64,000 nucleotides of DNA, from assembly GCF_024584805.1 (NCBI RefSeq), contig NZ_CP075715.1:4828526-4892525 (forward strand), written 5' to 3'. Below are positions 42,123-48,850 of the stretch, in pieces; positions within the stretch are counted from its first letter, which is position 1; each line of letters opens with the position of its first letter. A program made the position numbers and the translations under genes. Under the pieces are notes generated by a model. It was not told where the DNA came from. It made no database searches and saw only the letters and a list, made by a program, of their open reading frames with translations. This DNA comes from Streptomyces sp. FIT100. Lineage in GTDB: Bacteria > Actinomycetota > Actinomycetes > Streptomycetales > Streptomycetaceae.

Positions 42123-42165
42123 CCGTCGCCGAAGCGGCGTCGTCCGCCCGCAGGGCGGGTCCCGC
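42123..42165. repeat. Short MITE relative in inverted orientation
   Basis: Read on the minus strand: GCGGGACCCGCCCTGCGGGCGGACGACGCCGCTTCGGCGACGG, closely matching the mini-element at 39365-39413 (GGGCGGACGACGCC, then CTTCG and CGAC shared). It starts 4 bp after the YgiC-like stop. Confidence 0.65.
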
Positions 42166-42180
42166 GGCGGGATCACGCCG

Positions 42181-42618
42181 GCGCGGGACACCCGGCCCGG
42201 GACACCCGCCCCGGGACGCCCGGGCCGAGATGCCTGGCTTGGGACACCCGGCCCGGGACGCCCGGCCCGGGACGCCCGGGCCGAGACGCCTGGCTTGGGA
42301 CACCCGGCCCGGGACGCCCGGGCCGAGACATCTGGCTTGGGACACCCGGCCCGGGACGCCCGGGCCGAGACATCTGGCTTGGGACACCCGCCCCGGGACG
42401 CCCGGGCCGAGACATCTGGCTTGGGACACCCGCCCCGGGACGCCCGGGCCGAGACGCCTGGCTTGGGACACCCGCGCCGGGACGCCCGGGCCGAGACGCC
42501 TGGCTTGGGACACCCGCGCCGGGACGCCCGGGCCGAGACGCCTGGCTTGGGACACCCGCGCCGGGACGCCCGGGCCGGGACACCCGCCCCGGGACGCCCG
42601 GGCCGGGACACCCGGGCC
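42181..42618. repeat. 42-bp higher-order tandem repeat array
   Basis: About eight units, each composed of three 14-bp monomers of the types GGGACACCCGGCCC, GGGACGCCCGGGCC and GAGACATCTGGCTT. The GGCTT landmark ends at 42240, 42296, 42338, 42380, 42422, 42464, 42506 and 42548: six intervals of exactly 42 bp and one of 56 (one additional monomer). The array lies between convergent genes and is open in several frames. Not a CRISPR: no unique spacers. Confidence 0.95.
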
Positions 42619-42622
42619 GGTA

Positions 42623-42654
42623 CGACGGCGGCCGGGACATCCCGGCCGCCGTCG
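42623..42654. terminator. Terminator of rocD (and YgiC-like gene)
   Basis: CGACGGCGGCCGGG-A-CAT-CCCGGCCGCCGTCG: perfect stem of about 14 bp, 4 bp from the rocD stop. Serves convergent transcripts. Confidence 0.9.
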
Positions 42655-42658
42655 CCGC

Positions 42659-43867
42659 TCACTCGCCGGCCAGTACCCCTCGCAGCTGGTCGAGGCCCCA
42701 GTCCAGGTCCTCCTTGCTGATCACCAGCGGCGGGGCGATCCGGATCGTCGAACCGTGGGTGTCCTTCACCAGCACCCCGCGGTCCATCAGCTTCTCGGAG
42801 ATCTCCCGGCCCGTGCCGTGCGACGGGGCGATGTCGACCCCGGCCCACAGCCCGCGTCCGCGCACCGCCTCCACGGCGCCCCCGCCCACCAGCAGGCCGA
42901 GCTCGTGGTGGAGGTGCTCGCCCAGCTCGGTGGCCCGCTGCTGGAACTCGCCCGAGCGCAGCATCGCGATGACCTCCAGCGCCACCGCGCAGGCCAGCGG
43001 ATTGCCGCCGAACGTCGATCCGTGCTCGCCCGGCCGGTAGACCCCGAGCACCTCGTCGGAGGAGACGACGGCCGAGACGGGCACGACCCCGCCGCCCAGC
43101 GCCTTGCCCAGGATGTACATGTCCGGGACGACGCCCTCGTGCTCGCAGGCGAACGTGCGGCCGGTGCGGCCCAGACCCGACTGGATCTCATCGGCGATGA
43201 ACAGCACGTTCCGCTCGCGGGTCAGCTCCCGCACCCCGGCGAGATAGCCCGGCGGCGGCACCAGGACCCCCGCCTCGCCCTGGATCGGCTCCAGCATCAC
43301 CGCCACCGTGTTCGCGCTGACCGCGTGCTCCAGGGCCGTGAGGTCGCCGTACGGGACGATCTCGAAGCCCGGCGTGTAGGGGCCGAAGTCCGCCCGGGCC
43401 TCGGGGTCGGTGGAGAAGCTGATGATCGTCGTCGTACGGCCGTGGAAGTTGTTGGCCGCGACGACGATCTTCGCCTGGCCCGGCGGGACGCCCTTGACCT
43501 TGTACCCCCACTTCCGGGCGGTCTTCACGGCGGTCTCCACCGCCTCCGCCCCGGTGTTCATGGGCAGCACCATCTCCATGCCGCACATCTCCGCCAGCTG
43601 GGTGCAGAACTCGGCGAACCGGTCGTGGAAGAACGCCCGGGACGTCAGCGTCACCCGCTCCAGCTGGGCTTTCGCCGCGTCGATCAGCCGCCGGTTGCCG
43701 TGGCCGAAGTTCAGTGCCGAGTACCCGGCGAGCATGTCGAGGTAGCGGCGCCCCTCGACGTCCGTCATCCAGGAGCCGTCCGCCGAGGCGACCACGACGG
43801 GCAGCGGGTGGTAGTTGTGGGCGCTGTGCGCCTCCGCGGAGGCGATCGCTCTCTCCGTAGCAGACAC
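42659..43867 (-). CDS. rocD: Ornithine aminotransferase
   Basis: 402 residues, class III PLP aminotransferase. AHNYHPLPVVVASADGSWM and AEAVETAVKTARKWGYKVKG are typical of ornithine transaminases; EIQSGLGRTG follows the Asp for the pyridine nitrogen and YILGKALGGG holds the PLP Lys; EHGSTFGGNPLACAVA completes the site. It converts ornithine and 2-oxoglutarate to glutamate semialdehyde and glutamate. GTG at 43867 is chosen since GGAGA lies 6 bases ahead. Single gene between the 42-bp array and the glyA riboswitch region. Confidence 0.93.
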   Translation of the reverse strand: MSATERAIASAEAHSAHNYHPLPVVVASADGSWMTDVEGRRYLDMLAGYSALNFGHGNRRLIDAAKAQLERVTLTSRAFFHDRFAEFCTQLAEMCGMEMVLPMNTGAEAVETAVKTARKWGYKVKGVPPGQAKIVVAANNFHGRTTTIISFSTDPEARADFGPYTPGFEIVPYGDLTALEHAVSANTVAVMLEPIQGEAGVLVPPPGYLAGVRELTRERNVLFIADEIQSGLGRTGRTFACEHEGVVPDMYILGKALGGGVVPVSAVVSSDEVLGVYRPGEHGSTFGGNPLACAVALEVIAMLRSGEFQQRATELGEHLHHELGLLVGGGAVEAVRGRGLWAGVDIAPSHGTGREISEKLMDRGVLVKDTHGSTIRIAPPLVISKEDLDWGLDQLRGVLAGE

Positions 43868-44074
43868 GGGGTCTCCGTTCGTTCCTGCGGCGTGGGTCGG
43901 CCGGGGGCCGTGGCCGGGGTCAGGTCCGGACCGGGGCCCGGGGGTGTGCCCCTTTCTATCGTCGCTCGGCCACCTTCCGAAGAAACATCGGGGTGCATGC
44001 GCGACTCGCCGGACAGCTTCCCGTTTCCCTGCGGTTCCGCAGCCTGTGACCGGTTCCCGCGGACGCCGCGAGTA

Positions 44075-44170
44075 GGGTGGGCGGTACGCACGGCGACTGG
44101 CGTACGCGGAACGGACCGCGGGGGAGCCGTGTGCGGCAGAACCGACGGGTGCCGCCCGCCTGGGCACCCC
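44075..44170 (+). ncRNA. ZTP riboswitch (pfl motif) upstream of glyA
   Basis: All key conserved blocks of the ZTP/pfl aptamer occur in order: a hairpin GTACGC...GCGTAC enclosing GACTGGCG (44095-44102), then ACCGCGGGGGAGC (about 44114-44126), a hairpin GCGGCA...TGCCGC, and CCGCCTGGGCA (44156-44166). The region lies 45 bp before glyA on the coding strand. This class senses the purine intermediates ZMP/ZTP and turns on one-carbon genes including glyA, folD and purH in many bacteria. A CACCCCGGGG stem (about 44165-44174) and the ribosome site TCGGAGGA follow as possible expression platform. Confidence 0.9.
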
Positions 44171-44210
44171 GGGGACCAGCACATCCCCTGTTCCTGCCTC
44201 GGAGGACGCC

Positions 44211-45500
44211 ATGACTCTTCCCACCGCTTCCAACCACCCCGCGCTCACCGCCGCCGACCCCGAGCTGGCCGCGCTCGTCGGAGCCGAGGAGCGGCTCCAG
44301 GCCGACACGCTGCGGCTCATCCCCAGCGAGAACTACGTCTCGCAGGCCGTGCTCGAAGCCTCCGGCACGGTCCTGCAGAACAAGTACAGCGAGGGCTACC
44401 CCGGCCGCCGCTACTACGAGGGCCAGCAGAACATCGACCAGGTCGAGCTGCTCGCCATCGCCCGCGCGAAGGCCCTCTTCGGCGTCGAGCACGCCAACGT
44501 CCAGCCCTATTCCGGCTCCCCGGCCAACCTCGCCGTCTATCTCGCCTTCGCCGAGCCCGGCGACACCGTGATGGGCATGGCCCTCCCCATGGGCGGCCAT
44601 CTCACCCACGGCTGGGGCGTCTCCGCGACCGGCAAGTGGTTCCGCGGCGTCCAGTACGGCGTGCGCAAGGGCCCGATCTCCGAGGGGGGCGGCCTCGTCG
44701 ACTTCGACGAGGTGCGCGAACTCGCCCTCAAGGAGCGCCCGAAGGTCATCTTCTGCGGTGGCACGGCCCTGCCCCGCACCATCGACTTCGCCGCCTTCGG
44801 GGAGATCGCCCGCGAGGCCGGTGCCGTGCTGGTCGCCGATGTCGCGCACATCGCCGGCCTCATCGCCGGCGGCGCCCACCCCTCGCCGGTGCCGCACGCG
44901 GACGTCATCTCCACGACCACCCACAAGACGCTGCGCGGGCCGCGCGGGGCGATGCTGATGTCCCGCGAGGAGCACGCGAAGGCCATCGACAAGGCCGTCT
45001 TCCCCGGCCTCCAGGGCGGCCCGCACAACCAGACGACCGCGGCCATCGCGGTCGCCCTGCACGAGGCGGCCCAGCCCTCCTTCCGCGACTACGCGCACGC
45101 GGTCGTGGCCAACGCCAAGGCCCTCGCCGAGGAGTTGCTCGCGCGCGGCTTCGACCTGGTCTCCGGCGGCACCGACAACCATCTGATCCTGATGGACCTC
45201 ACGCCCAAGGACGTCCCCGGCAAGATCGCGGCGAAGGCGCTGGACCGTGCCGGGATCGTCGTCAACTACAACACCGTGCCCTACGACCCGCGGAAGCCCT
45301 TCGACCCCTCCGGCATCCGCATCGGCACCCCCTCCCTCACCTCGCGCGGACTGGGCGTACAGGACATGGCCGCCGTCGCCGACTGGATCGACCGGGGCGT
45401 CACCGCCGCCCGCTCGGGTGACGAGGACGCCCTGGCCGTGATCCGCTCCGAGGTCGCGGCCCTGATGTCCGCCTTCCCCGCCCCGGGCCTCCCGGCCTGA
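44211..45500 (+). CDS. glyA: Serine hydroxymethyltransferase
   Basis: 429 residues. LRLIPSENYVSQAVLEASGT is the family N-terminus; STTTHKTLRGPRG contains the PLP Lys (K239); YSEGYPGRRYYEGQQ, and FPGLQGGPHNQTTAA are further signatures. It makes glycine and 5,10-methylene-THF from serine, supplying FolD and the purine enzymes. GGAGGACGCC precedes the ATG. Controlled by the ZTP riboswitch upstream, so expression should rise when 10-formyl-THF is short. A perfect hairpin (45509-45538) follows. Confidence 0.97.
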   Translation: MTLPTASNHPALTAADPELAALVGAEERLQADTLRLIPSENYVSQAVLEASGTVLQNKYSEGYPGRRYYEGQQNIDQVELLAIARAKALFGVEHANVQPYSGSPANLAVYLAFAEPGDTVMGMALPMGGHLTHGWGVSATGKWFRGVQYGVRKGPISEGGGLVDFDEVRELALKERPKVIFCGGTALPRTIDFAAFGEIAREAGAVLVADVAHIAGLIAGGAHPSPVPHADVISTTTHKTLRGPRGAMLMSREEHAKAIDKAVFPGLQGGPHNQTTAAIAVALHEAAQPSFRDYAHAVVANAKALAEELLARGFDLVSGGTDNHLILMDLTPKDVPGKIAAKALDRAGIVVNYNTVPYDPRKPFDPSGIRIGTPSLTSRGLGVQDMAAVADWIDRGVTAARSGDEDALAVIRSEVAALMSAFPAPGLPA

Positions 45501-45508
45501 CGCCGGCC

Positions 45509-45538
45509 GGTGCTGTGACCGGTTCCGGTCACAGCACC
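45509..45538. terminator. Terminator after glyA
   Basis: GGTGCTGTGACCGG-TT-CCGGTCACAGCACC, a perfect 14-bp stem starting 9 bp after the glyA stop. Confidence 0.92.
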
Positions 45539-45569
45539 AGCGGTCCGGGCCCTGGCCGGGCGCGAGGCG

Positions 45570-45760
45570 ATGCCGCTGGGTGCCGCGGAGCCGGTCCGTG
45601 GTGCCGGGTGGTGGGCGATACCGGGCCTGGCCGCGGGCACCGCGCTGGGCGTGGCCCTGCGCCCGCTCGCCGCCCGGCGGCAGGGCGTCCTGCCCTGGAG
45701 GCGCGGCGGGACCCGGGACCCCGGGCCACGCCGGCAGCTCCCGTCACCGCACGGCCGACC
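45570..45760 (+). other. Possible small membrane ORF or gene fragment
   Basis: From ATG 45570 the frame has strong GC third-position bias for about 60 codons, with one hydrophobic stretch (GWWAIPGLAAGTALGVALRP) and a basic tail. The bias is then lost although the frame runs to 45917. It may be a small membrane protein whose end has been altered, or a decayed fragment. No family recognised. Confidence 0.3.
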
Positions 45761-45950
45761 GCACTGTGTTCCTCGTCTCAGTGGCGACGATGCGCAGCGG
45801 CCACGGCCGGAACGCCGTGCCGTCCTCCGCGTCGGCACCGGCGCCGCAGGCCACCACCGCCCGCAGCGCCACCTGTGTGCGGGCGCGCACCGGCTCCGCG
45901 TACGCCTCGGGCGGTGACCGATCGATTCCCGTCCTGTCGGCGGTACCTGA
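45744..45950 (-). pseudogene. Possible 5'-truncated gene remnant ahead of trpS
   Basis: On the minus strand codons from about 45930 down to the stop at 45744 show strong coding bias (EAYAEPVRARTQVALRAVVA, DGTAFRPWPLRIVATE), but upstream codons lose it and the only ATG lies at or within the trpS start. It looks like the 3' end of a gene whose 5' part was replaced by the trpS upstream region. I do not recognise the protein. Confidence 0.35.
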
Positions 45951-45963
45951 GAGAATGCTGAGC

Positions 45964-46977
45964 ATGGCCTCTGACAGTCCTCGCGTGCTCTCCGGAATCC
46001 AGCCCACCTCCGGCTCGTTCCACCTCGGCAACTACCTCGGCGCGGTCCGCCAGTGGGTCGCCCTGCAGGAGACCCACGACGCCTTCTACATGGTCGTCGA
46101 CCTGCATGCGATCACGGTCCCGCAGGACCCCGCCGAGCTGCGTGCCAACACCCGCCTCGCCGCCGCCCAGCTGCTGGCCGCGGGCCTCGACCCCGAGCGC
46201 TGCACGCTCTTCGTCCAGAGCCATGTCCCCGAGCACGCCCAGCTGGGCTGGGTCATGAACTGCCTCACCGGCTTCGGCGAGGCGTCCCGGATGACCCAGT
46301 TCAAGGACAAGTCGGCCAAGCAGGGCGCCGACCGGGCCACCGTCGGCCTCTTCACGTACCCGATCCTGCAGGTCGCCGACATCCTCCTCTACCAGGCCAA
46401 CGAGGTCCCGGTCGGTGAGGACCAGCGCCAGCACATCGAGCTCACCCGCGACCTGGCCGAGCGGTTCAACGGCCGGTTCGGACAGACGTTCACCGTCCCG
46501 AGCCCGTACATCCTCAAGGAAACGGCGAAGATCTACGACCTCCAGGACCCGTCGAGCAAGATGAGCAAGTCCACGGCGAACCCGAAGGGCCTTGTCAACC
46601 TGCTCGACGAGCCGAAGGCGACGGCGAAGAAGATCAGGAGCGCGGTCACGGACACGGACACCGTGATCCGCTTCGACACCGAGAACAAGCCGGGCGTCAG
46701 CAACCTGCTGACCATCATGTCCACCCTCACCGGTACGGGTATCGCCGAACTTGAGCAGAACTACGAGGGCAAGGGCTACGGTGCGCTGAAGACCGACCTC
46801 GCCGAGGTCGTGGTGGAGTTCGTCACTCCGTTCCGGGCCCGCACCCAGGGGTACCTGGACGACCCGGAGACGCTGGACTCCATCCTGGCCAAGGGCGCGG
46901 AGAAGGCCCGCGCGGTCGCCGCCGAGACCCTCGCCCAGACCTACGAGCGGGTGGGCTTCCTGCCCGCCAAGCACTGA
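45964..46977 (+). CDS. trpS: Tryptophanyl-tRNA synthetase
   Basis: 337 residues, class I. RVLSGIQPTSGSFHLGNYLG has the HIGH-type motif HLGN, and SSKMSKSTANPKG is the KMSKS loop. ASRMTQFKDKSAKQG and LLYQANEVPVGEDQRQHIEL are TrpRS signatures. Charges tRNA-Trp in the cytoplasm. Start ATG 45964 preferred (MASDSPRVLSG); ATG 45955 in frame is possible, with GAGAGAATG just before. A strong terminator follows at 47013-47045. Confidence 0.95.
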   Translation: MASDSPRVLSGIQPTSGSFHLGNYLGAVRQWVALQETHDAFYMVVDLHAITVPQDPAELRANTRLAAAQLLAAGLDPERCTLFVQSHVPEHAQLGWVMNCLTGFGEASRMTQFKDKSAKQGADRATVGLFTYPILQVADILLYQANEVPVGEDQRQHIELTRDLAERFNGRFGQTFTVPSPYILKETAKIYDLQDPSSKMSKSTANPKGLVNLLDEPKATAKKIRSAVTDTDTVIRFDTENKPGVSNLLTIMSTLTGTGIAELEQNYEGKGYGALKTDLAEVVVEFVTPFRARTQGYLDDPETLDSILAKGAEKARAVAAETLAQTYERVGFLPAKH

Positions 46978-47012
46978 CCGAAGCACTGAGTCGAAGGACC
47001 CTGGCAGGACGA

Positions 47013-47045
47013 CTGCCGCTGCCGTCACACTGACGGCAGCGGCAG
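47013..47045. terminator. Terminator after trpS
   Basis: CTGCCGCTGCCGTCA-CAC-TGACGGCAGCGGCAG: perfect 15-bp stem with a 3-base loop. Confidence 0.95.
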
Positions 47046-47102
47046 ACCATCGGATCCGTCGATCCGTCGCGAGACGATCGAGCACCTGGATAGGAGAACG
47101 AC

Positions 47103-47699
47103 GTGGGGACCGTAACGCTCGGCGTTTCGATCGCGGTCCCGGAGCCCTACGGCAGCCTGCTCCAGGAGCGGCGCGCGGGCTTCGGGGATCCCGCCGCGCA
47201 CTGCATCCCCACGCACGTCACCCTCCTCCCGCCGACCGAGGCCGACGACTCCGTGCTGCCGTCCGTGGAGGCCCACCTGACACGGGTCGCCGCGACGGGA
47301 AGGCCGTTCCCGATGCGGCTCCGCGGCACCGGGACCTTCCGGCCCCTCTCGCCGGTCGTCTTCGTCAAGGTCGTCGAGGGCGTATCGGCCTGCACCCGGC
47401 TCCAGCAGCGGGTCAGGGACGCGTCGGGGCCGCTCGTGCGGGAGCTCCAGTTCCCGTACCACCCGCATGTGACCGTCGCGCACGGGATCGCCGATGAGGC
47501 GATGGACCGGGCGTACGAGGAGCTGTCCGGGTTCGAGGCGGAGTGGACGTGCACATCGTTCGCGCTGTACGAGCAGGGCGCGGACGGGGTGTGGCGCAAG
47601 CTCCGGGAGTACGCGTTCGGCGCCGGCCCGAAGCTGCCCGGTGTCCCCAATGTGCCCGCGCAGGGCACGGCGGTCGACGCGCCGGCCACCACCTGCTAG
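47103..47699 (+). CDS. 2H phosphoesterase (2'-5' RNA ligase-like)
   Basis: 198 residues. The two catalytic His motifs are present: PTHVTLLPP (about residue 38) and YHPHVTVAHG (about residue 122), both HxT, with the expected spacing for the 2H phosphoesterase/LigT fold. Such enzymes cleave or join cyclic 2',3'-phosphate or 2'-5' RNA bonds. GTG 47103 follows AGGAGAACGAC. The TAG stop lies at the left edge of MITE-like copy B, so the last residues may have been affected. Substrate unknown. Confidence 0.88.
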   Translation: MGTVTLGVSIAVPEPYGSLLQERRAGFGDPAAHCIPTHVTLLPPTEADDSVLPSVEAHLTRVAATGRPFPMRLRGTGTFRPLSPVVFVKVVEGVSACTRLQQRVRDASGPLVRELQFPYHPHVTVAHGIADEAMDRAYEELSGFEAEWTCTSFALYEQGADGVWRKLREYAFGAGPKLPGVPNVPAQGTAVDAPATTC

Positions 47700-47967
47700 G
47701 TCGTGTCTTCACAGTCCCGTCTGCCCGGTGACGTCTGGCACGCTCCCCCAGAGCTCGCGCCTGGGAGGTGCCCCCACCCCCGTGGCCCTTCGGGCACGGG
47801 AGGTGCCCCCACGCCGCGTTGTCGTCGGTCGCCTATGGCCCCCGTGGCCCTTCGGGCACGGGAGGTGCCCCCACCGCATGGACTCCCTCCTCCGCCTTGC
47901 GATCGCACGCACCAGACGCCGCCGGGCCCGCCCTCCGGGCGGACGACGCCACTGTGAAGACACTCCC
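47699..47967. mobile_element. MITE-like element, copy B (about 269 bp)
   Basis: Left end GGTCGTGTCTTCACAGT and right end ACTGTGAAGACACTCCC are inverted repeats (13 identical bases, 47703-47715 and 47951-47963). No coding capacity for a transposase. Shares order and sequence with copy A, but holds two copies of the palindrome CCCGTGGCCCTTCGGGCACGGGAGGTGCCCC (about 47778 and 47841). Flanks are CTAG on the left and CTGG on the right; copy A has CTGG left and CTAG right, compatible with a 4-bp target duplication. Confidence 0.85.
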
Positions 47968-47996
47968 TGGTCCCCGTCGGACACGGCCCGGAGCGC

Positions 47997-48752
47997 CTAC
48001 AGCGGCAGCCGGCGGAAGACCGGGCGCGGCAGGTGCCGCAGGCCCGACATCACCACCCGTAGCGGCCCGGGCACCCACACCGTCTCCGAGCGCCGCCGCA
48101 GCCCCGTCTCGATCGCCTCGGCGACCGCCTCGGGCGTGGTGGCCAGCGGCGCCTCCTGCAGACCCGCCGTCATCTTCGTGCGGACGAAGCCGGGCCTGAC
48201 CACCATCACGTGCACCCCCGTGCCGTACAGGGCGTCCCCCAGCCCTTGGGCGAAGGCGTCAAGACCCGCCTTCGACGACCCGTAGATGAAATTGGCCCGG
48301 CGCGCCCGCTCGCCGGCCACCGACGACAGCACGACGAGCGAGCCGTGCCCCTGGGCTTGCAGGGCGGCGGCGCAGACCAGCCCGGAGGAGACCGCTCCGG
48401 TGTAGTTGGTCTGGGCGATGCGCACCGCCGAGAGCGGCTCGGCCTCGTCCCTCGCCTGATCGCCGAGGACCCCGAAGGCGAGCAGCACCATGTCGATGTC
48501 GCCCTCCGCGAAGACCTTGCCGAGCACGACCTCGTGGGCGGCCGGATCGAGGGCGTCGAAGGGAACGGTCCGCACGTCCGCGCCCAGGCCGCGCAGCGAG
48601 GCCGCGGCCTCGTCCAGGGCGGCCGACGGGCGGCCGGCCAGCCACACCGTACGCGTACGGCGCGCCACCAGGCGGCGCGCGGTGGCCAGGGCGATCTCGG
48701 ACGTGCCGCCGAGAACGAGCAGGGACTGCGGGGTGCCGAAGGCGTCCTTCAT
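47997..48752 (-). CDS. dprE2: Decaprenylphosphoryl-2-keto-ribose reductase (DprE2-type SDR)
   Basis: 251 residues, short-chain dehydrogenase. LLVLGGTSEIALATARRL is the NAD-binding Gly motif with the GGTSEIG-like pattern of DprE2; VVLSSVAGERARRANFIYGSSKAG contains the Ser and YxxxK catalytic residues. DprE2 reduces the 2-keto intermediate made by DprE1, giving decaprenyl-phosphoryl-arabinose. It lies next to a DprE1 gene on the same strand (order dprE1-dprE2, 96 bp between) and across from PAP2 and UbiA genes of the same pathway, which supports the call over a generic SDR. Confidence 0.88.
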   Translation of the reverse strand: MKDAFGTPQSLLVLGGTSEIALATARRLVARRTRTVWLAGRPSAALDEAAASLRGLGADVRTVPFDALDPAAHEVVLGKVFAEGDIDMVLLAFGVLGDQARDEAEPLSAVRIAQTNYTGAVSSGLVCAAALQAQGHGSLVVLSSVAGERARRANFIYGSSKAGLDAFAQGLGDALYGTGVHVMVVRPGFVRTKMTAGLQEAPLATTPEAVAEAIETGLRRRSETVWVPGPLRVVMSGLRHLPRPVFRRLPL

Positions 48753-48786
48753 GGCGAGTGGCTCCTCAGATCCTCGGAGAGTCGGA

Positions 48787-48850
48787 GAAAGAGTCGGGCG
48801 GGTCGAGCAGGGTCGGTCGGGTCGGGCAGGTCGGTCGGGTCGGTCGGGTC
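48787..48850. repeat. Short GTCGG/GTCGGGCAG repeats between dprE1 and dprE2
   Basis: GGTCGGTCGGGTCGGGCAGG and GGTCGGTCGGGTCGGTCGGG follow one another, filling most of the gap between the two genes. Confidence 0.8.

Noticed and set aside
42181..42618. CRISPR array or collagen-like gene
   Set aside because: Units are contiguous without unique spacers, and no start codon, ribosome site or signal peptide supports a repeat protein.
41960..45421. 1153-codon plus-strand ORF across the 42-bp array, rocD and glyA
   Set aside because: It runs antisense to rocD and out of frame with glyA; openness is caused by the 42-bp repeat and high GC.
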